A stretch of 64,000 bases of DNA from assembly GCF_020360975.1 (NCBI RefSeq), contig NW_025408672.1, positions 2,542,001 through 2,606,000 of the forward strand, written 5' to 3'. Both the position numbers and the translations under genes were made by a program. Within the stretch, counting starts at the first letter, position 1, and each line of letters begins with the position of its first letter. A model generated the notes under the pieces. It was not told where the DNA came from and ran no database searches. It worked only from the letters and a program-made list of their open reading frames with translations. Below, piece by piece: positions 44,609 to 54,256 of the stretch. Origin of the DNA: Hirsutella rhossiliensis. Its lineage: Eukaryota > Ascomycota > Sordariomycetes > Hypocreales > Ophiocordycipitaceae.

Positions 44609-45543
44609 GGCCGGGTAGTATTGCAGCTTCGGCGTGCGAGTTTCCCACTCTGCTGGTTCCAAAGCGAATGGGAGCGGAGGCTATCGACTGCTAGGCGAGA
44701 TGAGACGCAGACCTGTCGTAGCCGTGAGGACTGTCGTGACTGTCGTGGTAAAAGACCAGCTCAGGCCGACCTTGGCGTAAAGTCCTCGGAAACCAGAAGG
44801 CGCAAGGAGAAAGATGATGACGGAGAGAAGAAGCAGAGCAAAAGTACCAAGGACCGCGTTGACATACCCGGAGCAGAGGAAGAAAGAAGGTTTGGAGTCG
44901 ACAGGAAGCACCGCCGAGTATTTGTGGCTGTGCTGCCTGCCAAGTGAACTAACTTCCGCTAGGTACAGTAGGTACAGTAGGTACAACATGTCATCGCGTT
45001 GGGGGCCAGGCAGGGTCCCGGGGCGAGGCAGGTACGGATACTGGCTTCGGGCATAGCCTCGCTCGCTGCAATCATGATATCATCCCGCCTCGTTAGGTAC
45101 AAAGTTACCTTGGGATACGGAGGCCCGGTCAGGTGCTCGAAACAGCGATGAACAAAGGCGGGGAAGGCCACGGCAATCCAACGGTGCCGGCGGGGCGGCT
45201 CTTTGCAGTGGGACCCCGTGGCCTCGGCGGCCTCCCGTGCCTAAGCATGTCCCAACCGCAAATTCACAGCTGCCGTAGATGTGCAACTCCGGTCGAGGGG
45301 CCTCCTGTAGGGCTGCCCCAAACGTCAAATTCATTTGGTGCACATGGTTTGAGCCGCGGACACGGCACCAACATAAGAATCGTATAGACAGACTTCCCTC
45401 TCCCATCTGGCGTCGCGTATTCACTCTTCCGCGCCTCCTGCTCCGCCATGTACATGTTGCCCCTTTCAGTGTTGCATGTACAGCCTCAAGATGCCTATAG
45501 ACTCGACACCGGCCGCCGCCCAAAATGTACCTGTCCAGAGTCG
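44609..45543. other. Intergenic, nothing recognised
   Basis: The 935-bp region between the SPRY gene start and the exchanger gene stop. It contains three copies of AGGTACAGT-like sequence at 44960-44988. Short ORFs only. Confidence 0.4.
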
Positions 45544-48323
45544 CTACACTCCCCATGCGCTCGACTCCTGCTCACTCGGGAAGAAAAAGGCCACAATGGC
45601 AATGATGATGTAGACGGCGCACAGGAGCGCCCCCTCGAGGTAGTTGCTGCGTCCGTCCAAGACGAGAAAGTTGACCATGAAAGCCGACACGAACAGACTG
45701 ACCGTCTCAAACAGCGTAAAGTAAAGCGTCATGTCCCGCCCGATGATCCATCCAAGAATGACAACCAGGGGCGTCACGAAAAGGGCAATCTGGATCGAGC
45801 TGCCCACGGCCACGCCAATTGCAAGGTCCATCTTGTTCTTCATTGCCACCGTAATCGCCGTGACGTGTTCTGCCGCGTTGCCCACAATCGGGAGGATGAT
45901 GAGTCCGATAAATACTTCTCCGACTGTCGACGTCTTCGTCACCGCCTCGATGGACCCGACGAGAAACTCGGCGCACACCGCCACCAGGCCAGTCGTCAAG
46001 AGCAGCAGAATGATGGACGCAACCCGTGAAAGATGCTCTCCCTCGTCGCTCTTGCCTGCTTGCGTGCCCCCGGGCGCGCCGTTGGCACCGGTGAGCGAGC
46101 TCGGCGGGATTTGAGAGGGGAACATGGCGCCTGGAGGCCGCATCTGGTGCTGGCTGCCCAGTCTGTCGGGGAGAGAGTTTGTGCGTCTGATGCCGTACCG
46201 GACCCTGGGCACCGGACCAACCGAAGCTTGCGGCGTGGCCCCGTGCTGCACCGGCTTCTGGACGAAGACGGTGGGCGCGAGACTCTTGACTGACACTCCA
46301 CGAAGGATCGGAAATGGCAGCCTAGAAGGGCCGGGCAAAGCTGCGCTTTCCACAGCAGCTTCAACGGGGATGAGCTCGTCTTGAACGGCAAAGTCGACAC
46401 GACGCGGTTCACCCCCTGCGTGGCTGCCGAGGCCAGTCTCGGGTCGCTCGCTGATGGTCGGCTGCAGTTCGCAAGCATCGTCGTCGTGACGGTGTCTTCT
46501 GTGCCTCCGTCTGTGGCGATGGAGGCGGTGCCTCTTGCTGCGCTTCCGAGACTTTTCGTCCTCGACAGCTTCGTCATTGGTCTCTGTCGAGGGGATGCGG
46601 GGCATCAGGTGAGGCCGCGATGACGACGATTCCGAAGTCGCCTCATCAAGGGCACTCGCGTTCCCGTTGCCAAGCGAGCTGTTCCGAATGGCGGCCGTGT
46701 CCCCCGTGTCGCTGGAGGTGGAGGATGACTTTCTTTTCCGGCCCTTCCGGAGAACCTGCTTCATCTTGCGACGCATTGTATCTCTCGAATGGCCAGACGA
46801 GTCCGAGTCGGAGCTGGACGACGAGCTGTCGTCGGAACTCGACGTGTCCAGCCACGCGGCGGCAGGGCCTGGAATTGACTCGGCATCGACGATGTGCTGC
46901 GGAGTTGACTCGTACATGTATGCATGCGACTTGAGCTGGAAGAGCAGATATATCACATATACGAGCAGCAGAATCTAAACCCCACGAGTTAGCGGCAACT
47001 CCATCTTCATGTTTTGGGTCAAGGTCCTCGTACCACACTGGTTCCGCGGCTGATTTTGAGAGACTCCTTATCCGCCTGGGCAGCATTGTTGAAAGATGCG
47101 TGGAAAGCGGTCTGTTGCAGAGTGAGTATTTGCTGCTAACCCACAATCCGCGGAGCATGACGTACAGGCAGCACAAGACTGATGACACTCAGACTCAGGA
47201 GACATGCGCTCATCTGCGTCACGGTGCTGTTGTAAATCTGGCGGGAGTTAGCATCGGGGAGGAGTCGGTGACAAGAGCGGTCGAGCACAAACCTGTTCCC
47301 GATAGCGCAATCCACCCAGGAAAAATCCCATGCCGAGGATGAGGAGCAGATTTGCCAAGATGGAGCCAAGCAGGGACGCCTGGACGATTCGAATTTGATT
47401 CTGGGCTAGGGTTAGGGACTTGGCGACCATGACGGGGTTACGGGCGCTGCATCATACCTTGACCAAGGCGATGCTGCAGCAAAGAGGGTGAGAAGGCTTG
47501 GTCAGCACTGCGTGTCCATCGCGGCAGGAGTGTTTCGTCGGGCAAGGGAATGCAGGGGGGTAAAGATTCGTTCAGCGCGGCTACCCGCCAAGGCTTTTTT
47601 GCGTATCTCTCGGCGAGTAGACGGCGATTCAAGCGGACAATACTTACATGCTAATCGGATCGAGTTAGAACGAATTCGTTGCTGCGCAGTGGGAGGAGGA
47701 ATGACTTACAAGATGATGAGTTCCACGGCGTTGCCAAAGGTGACGTTGAGCAGAGCTCCGAGCGAGTCGCCCATGTTGCAAGCCACCGACTCGGTGGCGA
47801 AGCTGAGGAGGCCAGCCAAGGGGATGACGGCTATGCAATTCATGGCAAAGACGATGCCGCCATGGACGCCGGGGACGTTTGCGACGACGATGCCAATGGG
47901 CACAAAGACCAGCAAGACGTTGAGCCAGCTGTAGGTCAGGGCCATGTGAAAGGTGCGACGGACTTCTGCGATGAAGCCGCGGCCCTTTTTGGTGGGGATG
48001 ATGCTCCCATTCTCGTCGTCAGTGTTGTTGCTCGCGCTGTCCTGGGTCGGCTTGGGGTCTAGGACAGACCCCTGCCTCTCATCTTGCGGAGATGGAGCGG
48101 CCGCAAGGTGCCCAGAGAGGGTGCTGAGGGAGACATGTTGGTTGTGGACGAGCTTTTCGTGAGCCGCGTCGACGGCAGCGCGAGGGTTGCCGGTGACATT
48201 GACTTCGAGGAAGCTATCGGACGCGTTGTTGGCGGGTTCGTTTAGGGACGGCGAAGGGGCCTTTGGTATTGCGGAAGAGCGTTTTCTGTCTATATCGGGG
48301 GGGTCGGGTGAGGTTTCCTTCAT
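45544..48323 (-). CDS. Vacuolar Ca2+/H+ exchanger of the CAX/VCX family, with a 3-nt exon
   Basis: The predicted protein has 773 residues from eight exons: 48323-47710, 47650-47648 (3 nt), 47473-47458 (16 nt), 47400-47293, 47237-47166, 47111-47034 and 46974-45544 (that is seven coding blocks if the last is one exon). Every intron has a GT donor and AG acceptor with good branch sites. The protein is a cation/H+ antiporter that loads calcium into the vacuole. The two ion-binding repeats are GNAVELIIFIIALVK (198-211) and GNAAEHVTAITVAMK in the C half; membrane helices flank each. Unusual is a central cytosolic loop of about 300 residues (313-613), rich in Ser and with an Arg/His run (RLHRHRRRHRRHRH, about 447-460). 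A 130-residue polar N-terminus precedes the first helix. Yeast Vcx1 is about 410 residues. Exons 2 and 3 are needed to join GNAVELII to IALVK. Confidence 0.9.
47648..47650 (-). other. Candidate 3-nt microexon (CAT) of the CAX gene
   Basis: On the minus strand, ...CCGATTAG, CAT, GTAAGTATTG... places three bases between a good acceptor and a good GTAAGT donor. Joining TT (end of exon 1) + CAT + CATCGCC (exon 3) reads TTC ATC ATC GCC = Phe-Ile-Ile-Ala. Skipping it gives Phe-Ile-Ala, one residue short of the conserved helix. Upstream intron 47651-47709 (59 nt, branch TCTAAC); downstream intron 47474-47647 (174 nt, branch GCTGAC). Confidence 0.75.
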
Positions 48324-49526
48324 CGAAAAGGTTGCGAGACCAATGCCTGGACGAGTTGGGATTCGGTCACAGTTGCTTGCGTGCGAGGGAGAGAAGGAGA
48401 CGGCTTTAAATCCTGGCAGTCTTTTCGAGGCGCGAACAGGTGCAGCAACCGGGGAGTGAAAGAAGGCGGAAATGGACAAGGGGAGCGAGAGAGAGCGAGA
48501 GACGAGCTGGGTTGTTTGTGGGATAAGTTGGGGGGGCGTCTCCTGGGGCAAAAAGGGGTGTGAAGAGGAAGGGACAGGGGTGGAGACTGGGGGAGGGGTG
48601 GGAGAGGGGCAGTGGCTTGCGTGCGTGGCTGATGCCTAGCGCTGCTCTTTTCGGGTCGCGAGTGGGACAAGCTGAAGGGGGGGCAAGTGGGCAGCAGCGG
48701 GCGCCTAAGGTTGTTGGCTACGTAAGGTACCTAGAGGTATGTACTGTACAGCAGTATGTGCAAGGAAGCTGTCGCGTACAGGCGCTGCATGATGCGGTGG
48801 GATGCCGTCCAACAAGAGATAACAAACAAGAGAGCGGCTGGGGGAGAAAACATTAAAAAAAGCTCAATAAGCCGAGAGCCATGCACGCACATCCAGTAAT
48901 TCCGCTTGCTGCTCCGACACGGTACGACAGGCGCTTGTTGGTACTACCCACAGCCGTTACGAGGGACTACCGGTAGCAGCGTGTGCCCGTGCAGGGGCGT
49001 TGCCGTGTGGCGGTGCTGGTTGGGCCTTGGCTGCGGTATGACGAACTGCCGGCGAAATGATGCGTTGCTGCAGTGTTGATGTCTTGTTTGCCTACTCGCC
49101 ATGTGCCGGTACCAAAACAAGCACTCTGCCGCGTCGCCGAGTGCGCGTTCCCTCCAGCCCGCTGTCGCCCTTTTTCGTGTCTCATCAACAAGGGGCGCAA
49201 TCACGCTGCCGCCCATGCGTGACGCTCCCTCATCGTCGTCTGCCCTGTACTGTAGGCTGTCGGGTCCCGGGAGCGCCATCCATCTCTGTCATCATCACTT
49301 AATTCTGCAGCTGCAGCAGCCCTAACCCCCCTGGCCTTTCCCTTTTCCGCGCTGCATGGCTAGCGGTGGCGGCGGCGGCAAGCCTCGTCGGCTCCGCTGT
49401 AGAAGCTTCCTTCATAGTTCAAGCTTATCGATCAACGTGTCTACCTACCTTACCTAGTACCTTACCTTACATACAGTGGTACCTACCTATTTGTCTACCT
49501 CTCGTACGGAGCAGGTAGGTACGGTA
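48324..49526. other. Intergenic, CAX promoter side and flank of the second pogo element
   Basis: No supported gene. A pyrimidine/purine-biased leader (48360-48620) precedes the CAX start. Near 49440-49510 is a dense run of TACCTACC/TTACC-type repeats up to the transposon border. Confidence 0.45.
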
Positions 49527-51394
49527 ACGTAATCCACCCCCTTCCCGGTCAGACCCCCTACTCGGTCAAAAATTCCCCACCGACTAGACCCGCACCTTAC
49601 GCGAGACAAACGGAGCACAATACCACGACATATTTACTCCAAGAGACAAGTAACTCGATTAGGACTATCTATTACACGTACGGGCAGTGTGTTCAAAAGA
49701 CCTGCACTTACTACACCGTGGTGGTGCACGCTGTCTTGGGACACTCAGCTCTTCTATAAGTCGTTGGTCCCGCTCCTTCTTCCCGCCGTCGCTTGGCCCG
49801 CTCATCTTCCTTTGCTCTCTGTTTCTTGACCCGCTCCTCTTCCTTTTCTCGCCGTAGCTTGAACCATTCCTCGTTCTCTTGTCGCCGTCGCTCGGCCCGC
49901 TCTTCTCCTTCTTGTCGTCGCTTGGCCCGCTCCTCGTCCTTCTCTCGCCGGCGCTTAGTCCTCTCCTCTTCTTCCACTCTCCGTCGCTTAACCCGCTCTT
50001 CTTCTTCTTCTCTCCGTTGCTTTATCCTAACCGTGCCCTCTGCAACCGATAGAGTACCGCCGTCGCCAATGTATTCACGGCGCTGTTCTTTCTCTGCTTT
50101 CGCCGCTGGTTTTCTGACCGAAGTTGCCGGTTTTCGTCGGCAAGGAGGGCGGCGCTGTGCATGGCCATTTGACATCCTTTGATAAGCTGGTTGATAGCTT
50201 GTGAAACTGGCGAGTCTGTATTTTGTGGCCGGCGTTGAAGAAGCCTTTCGGCGTGAGTGGTAAGCTGGTTGACGTTATGCGGAGTCTTGGCTGCTTCCAG
50301 GCTCTTGTTGGGACTTGGAGTATTCTTGTCGCCGTGATCGTTACCGACTTTGTCAACCTGAACTTGTAACCGCGATAATACTCTGTTTGGGTCAAACGGA
50401 AAAAGGCCTGTTGCCATAAATCCGCTTCGGATATTCGACGGCGAAAGTGCTTGTCGGCGAGCGTCTAAGTACATGGGAAGGAAGTCCTGCTTGTCGATAT
50501 GATGGATCCCAGCGAGCATTTTCTCTTGAACCTTTCGGCCGTATATGGTTTTCAACGGCGAAAAGCACCCGACATCAAGAGGCTGCAAGAGATGTGAGGA
50601 ATGTGCAGGCATTTGGAGTACTACGATGGAATTGGCCGTACAGTACTTGTCAAATTCCGGCGTGACGTGACTGCCGTGCCCGTCGAGAATAAGAAGTCGA
50701 TGCGTACCAACCGTACGGCGCCGTGTATTCGGATCAAAGACTTCCTTTAACCAATTCAAAGCAAGGTCGTCGGAAGTCCAGCCATTCTCACTAACGGCGA
50801 TATGCCAGTCATCGGGCACTCCTGATTCGTACCAGCTTGCTTGGTGTAACTTGCCCTGGAAGATAACCTTCGCCGGTAAAGCCCAACCTTGGCAGTTGAT
50901 AGACTCGATCACAGTAACCCATTCTCGATTTCCAGGCTGCGTGAGTACTGCCCGACCTCGCCGGTCAGACCGGGTAAGGACTCTCGCCGTTGCAGCGACT
51001 CCATTTGAAACCCCGTCTCATCAAAGTTATAGACATCCTCGTCAAGAATCCCCCATTTCTGTTTCGTCGCCGCGACTCGATCGTACCATCCTTGGATCTT
51101 TTGGGGGTCTTCGCATTTGGCTCGTTGGTAGTCGTATCGGCGAGAGTACTTTGCCTTGATTTCGCCGTGGCGGCCAACAAACTTCCGCACCCAGTTTTCC
51201 CCGACAGGATCTTTGCCTCGCTCGGAAAGCAATAAGTTGGCCATCCGACGAGTGTAAGCCACTGTCGGCGGCATCCCTCGCTCGTCCATCGACAAGATCC
51301 ATTGTACCAGGGCAGTCTCTTCCGTCGCCGTCAACTTCAGGTTGTTCATCTGAGCGTCGCGTCGGCGAATGACACCGCGCAGTCGATCAGATAG

Positions 51395-51464
51395 GTACTA
51401 GTTAAAAGGCCACCCCGTCACGCTAAACGGCCACCCAAAAGTGGGTCAATTGTGGCTTGGTCGC
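51395..51464 (+). repeat. Left 70-bp terminal inverted repeat of the MULE-like element
   Basis: Matches the reverse complement of 52518-52587 except at one position (T versus C at base 56 of the repeat). Confidence 0.88.
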
Positions 51465-51678
51465 GCGCAAGGTCCGATACCGCAAAGTTTGGGCTCCAGA
51501 AGATAGGGGGCGAATACCGCGCTGTGGCAAGGAATGCCGCTTCAAGCGACCAAGAAAGCCGCCGCCCGGCCGCTGTGATCTTCTTCATCACTGCGGCTTC
51601 AAGTCAAGTCTTGGTTGGCCTTCCTTGCCGTCACGATATTTTCAAGCGGCCCAATGCCGCCGCCGCCGTTCCTTCGAA

Positions 51679-52318
51679 ATGAATGACGTTGACGAGCTCT
51701 GGCATGGCAGAGCACAAGCCCTAACGATGCTCCTCACGATCCACTCCTATGCACGGAAAGGCCGGCCCAAGGGCTCATTGAACCTCGAGGCAGCAGGAGG
51801 TCGTAACGGCCACGCGGAGAGAGCCGTCAGCACACGATATCGCGGAATCCGACGAACGCAGCGAGGCCACAAGGCCGCCGCCGTCCACAGCGCCGGCGGC
51901 TCTCCAAAGTACGAAGACGAAGGCTACGGGTAAGAAGCGCAAGGCTGGGGGCAAGGCTGGAGGGAAAGCTGCTGCTGCTACCGTCAACACCGCCGGCAGC
52001 GCTGCTGATGTGACCAAACGGGGGTTGGAATACCTTCAAGCCAATGGCGATTCGTACGAGCCTGGCACAGCGATGCCACGAGCGTATCAGCGTGCCGTAC
52101 GCCGCACGCCTGACTCTGACGATGAGCTTACTGGCCCGGGCGAGACGCAGGGCACGATTCGCTGTGCCACGCAGCCAATGCCGATACCCTCAATTCGTCA
52201 AGGAGGTGAGGATATAGAGGATGAAGACGACCCTTTAGCCGATTTTAACGAGATGGACCGGCAGGTGGATGAGGAGGAGTCTGTACAGCAGGAATTGTGT
52301 GCAGAGGGTCTACTATAG
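51679..52318 (+). pseudogene. AT-hook protein of the MULE-like element, frameshifted
   Basis: The + strand encodes MNDVDELWHGRAQALTMLL then a basic AT-hook motif RKGRPKGSLN. At about 51781 the frame must move by one (one base missing) to continue as TSRQQEVVTATRREPSAHD.., a Lys/Gly/Ala-rich linker (KKRKAGGKAGGKAAAA), KRGLEYLQANGDSYEPGTAMP and an acidic end (EDIEDEDDPLADFNEMDRQVDEEE), stopping at 52318. The AT-hook suggests DNA binding in the minor groove. The total is about 213 residues. I recognise no catalytic domain. It might be a helper or regulator of transposition, or a captured host fragment. Confidence 0.5.
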
Positions 52319-52517
52319 CTACCGGCGTTAACGCTGCATTTGAATTGACGGAAGTGTGTTTTCTACGACCCCAAGAACATGGCCCTACGTACTTGAATTT
52401 GCATCACGGCCAGCTTCACTTTGCGGCTTCAATTGCGGCTTCAACATGCCCTCTGGCGCGCACCTCGATGCCGGCAGCGAATGCGCGCACACACCTTTGC
52501 GGCATCGGCGCTGCGCG

Positions 52518-52587
52518 GCGACCAAGCCACAGTTGACCCACTTTTGGGTGGCCGTTTAGCGTGACGGGGTGGCCTTTTAACTAGTAC
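52518..52587 (-). repeat. Right 70-bp terminal inverted repeat of the MULE-like element
   Basis: Partner of 51395-51464. The left end has one extra G outside the repeat. Confidence 0.88.
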
Positions 52588-52822
52588 GATCAGATACTGT
52601 CGATTGAGGGACGTCGTATGCGGCCGCAGCCTTGCGGGTACTTTTGAATTGGCCCTGCTGATAGGCCCTGACGGCGAGCAGGACCCGTTCTTCGCGTGGA
52701 ACCGATTGGTCTCCCGTTGCCGTCATAGTGCTCGGTTTGTCTTGCCATAAGTGTGGGTCGCCGCGTGGAGACTTTTTCTGACCGAGTAGGGGGTCTGACC
52801 GGGAAGGGGGTGGATTACGTTA

Positions 52823-54256
52823 GATACTAGGTAACTTACAACACCTGTTCTTGCACTTTACATGCATATCCATCATACCTAAGTTACGACCTCTCTTTGA
52901 ACCTCTTTGAACCTCTCTTCTCTTGCTCACTCACACCTTGTCCGTGGCGCCGCCGTCATCGTCGATGGCGTGCGAAAAGGTGGCCGCCACGCACGCCTCT
53001 CCCTCTCCATAACAAGCCTCCTTCCCCGTGTTTCTGCTGGTTATTTGTCCGCCAACGGTCCGGCTGCTGCACACGTAACACAATGACTTCTTCACCCGCA
53101 TACCTCTTCCATTTTTCTCCCAAGCTGGCCTCGTTCCGGATACTCTCGTCAGTCCATCGGCCAAGTGCTGTACAGCACAGTACATAATTAATTACAGTAC
53201 TTGCCCATCGGGATGCAGTGGCTACTAGTCTGCATGTACGGATGCTGTATTACTATACTTTGCAGATCCTCCAGCCTCGCCATCATCACAGGCTCGTTGA
53301 CGTGTTTCATGGGCCTCGAGCCAACCGCGGCACCACCGCCGACGAGATGCATCTTGACATTGTTCCCTCTCATTCCCTGCACCGCCTCCGGATGAGGACC
53401 GCGCCCAATCGCGGTCCCATCGATCAACCAACGAACGCCGACCACACAAGACGGAGAGAGGGCCGCAGTAAAATCATGTCTCGACAGCTGGCCGCAGATC
53501 CTCATGCCCTGAATCCCGGAACATGTTCGTCGCGGCACATGCCCGAGAATGCACACCACCGCATACATACGTGCGTACTTCTACGCCCGCGCCGAGACCG
53601 CTGACTTCCGAAACACGCAACTGCAGACCGTGTACCACAAACGGCATCTCGGCACCTTGTCATCTTGTCATCGTCGCACCCAAACCCGATTACGAACATC
53701 CTTCTGCATGTCAAACTCCTTCGTCCGACGCGTCTTCCCGTGTATGTGCACGGCCCGACTCCATTCCATCCCGCAGTCGAATCTGCTCCCGACCGTGAGC
53801 CATCAGACAGGTATTGGCACACCGAGAAATGGCCATGTTTCTTTTCTATCAGGCTGTTGTACTGGCATTGCGCTGGCTCTATCCCCACACAATAAAGAAA
53901 GGAATACAGACAAGAATGAGAGACTACCAAGTACAGAGATCAGCCAACTACGCTCTCGACAGCCTCCCCCCCCTCCCTAGCGCCTAGAGAGAAATGACTT
54001 CGGCCGTCATGCTGAGAGCAACAAGCGTCGTCATTATTTTCTTCGCATTATTGTCCTCTTCCTCGGTACCTGTAGAAAGCTGGGAGGAGACGAGTGCGCG
54101 CAATATGAAACAAGCAGACATTCGGGCGGGGGAATTTTTCAGGGATATTATGCCACTCCAGCTCATCCATGATGCAGAAGCAAGCACCAAAACAAATGTC
54201 AATGTGTCGAATCGCGCCCAAAACTCCCACTGCTGCTGCGGCTGCGCGTCCAGTCT
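52823..54256. other. Intergenic, kinase 3' side
   Basis: The 1.4-kb region between the transposon and the kinase stop. Repeats of TTTGAACCTC at 52890-52920. No supported gene; the ORFs at 53200-53980 are short and unrecognised. Confidence 0.4.

Larger units (their letters stand above)
51385..52596. mobile_element. MULE-like (Mutator-type) element nested in pogo copy 2
   Basis: The element spans 51394-52587 (1194 bp). It has 70-bp terminal inverted repeats with one mismatch (GTACTAGTTAAAAGGCCACC..), and an exact 9-bp target duplication GATCAGATA (51385-51393, 52588-52596). Long repeats with a 9-bp duplication are typical of Mutator-like elements. GCGGCTTCAA-type motifs recur under both ends (near 51540, 51592, 52426 and 52438). 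It contains coding for a small AT-hook protein but no DDE transposase, so it is probably mobilised in trans. Confidence 0.85.
49711..52727 (-). pseudogene. pogo/Fot1 DDE transposase of copy 2, interrupted and frameshifted
   Basis: It starts at ATG 52727 (MTATGDQSVPREERVLLAVRA). Order: psq helix-turn-helix (..TRKAAAAYDVPQSTVSDRLRG), Tc5/CENP-B-type DNA-binding domain (LTATEETALVQWILSMDERGMPP..GENWVRKFVGRH), and the DDE domain with acids in YNFDETGFQM, LILDGHGSH and LLQPLDVGCF. The C-terminal tail is highly charged (repeats of EEERxKRRR, about 80 residues) with the stop at 49711. Breaks: the MULE-like element splits the helix-turn-helix codons at STVSDR; one base is missing in a G run near 51002; one base is missing in an A/T run near 50086. 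Removing the insertion plus one 9-bp target copy rejoins STVSDRLRGVIRRRDAQMN in frame. No intron is required. Confidence 0.88.
49525..52822. mobile_element. pogo/Fot1-family DNA transposon (copy 2), with nested MULE-like element
   Basis: Inverted repeats of at least 42 identical bp (ACGTAATCCACCCCCTTCCC..) lie at 49527-49568 and 52779-52820, flanked by TA (49525-49526, 52821-52822). Without the nested insertion (1194 bp plus a 9-bp target copy) the element is about 2.09 kb, normal for the family. It encodes one transposase on the minus strand. Its ends are unrelated to those of copy 1, so it is a different family. Confidence 0.92.

Noticed and set aside
47474..47709. Single large intron between CAX exon 1 and IALVK
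   Set aside because: It would delete one conserved residue of the ion-binding helix, whereas internal AG|CAT|GTAAGT signals restore it; kept as a finding rather than excluded absolutely.
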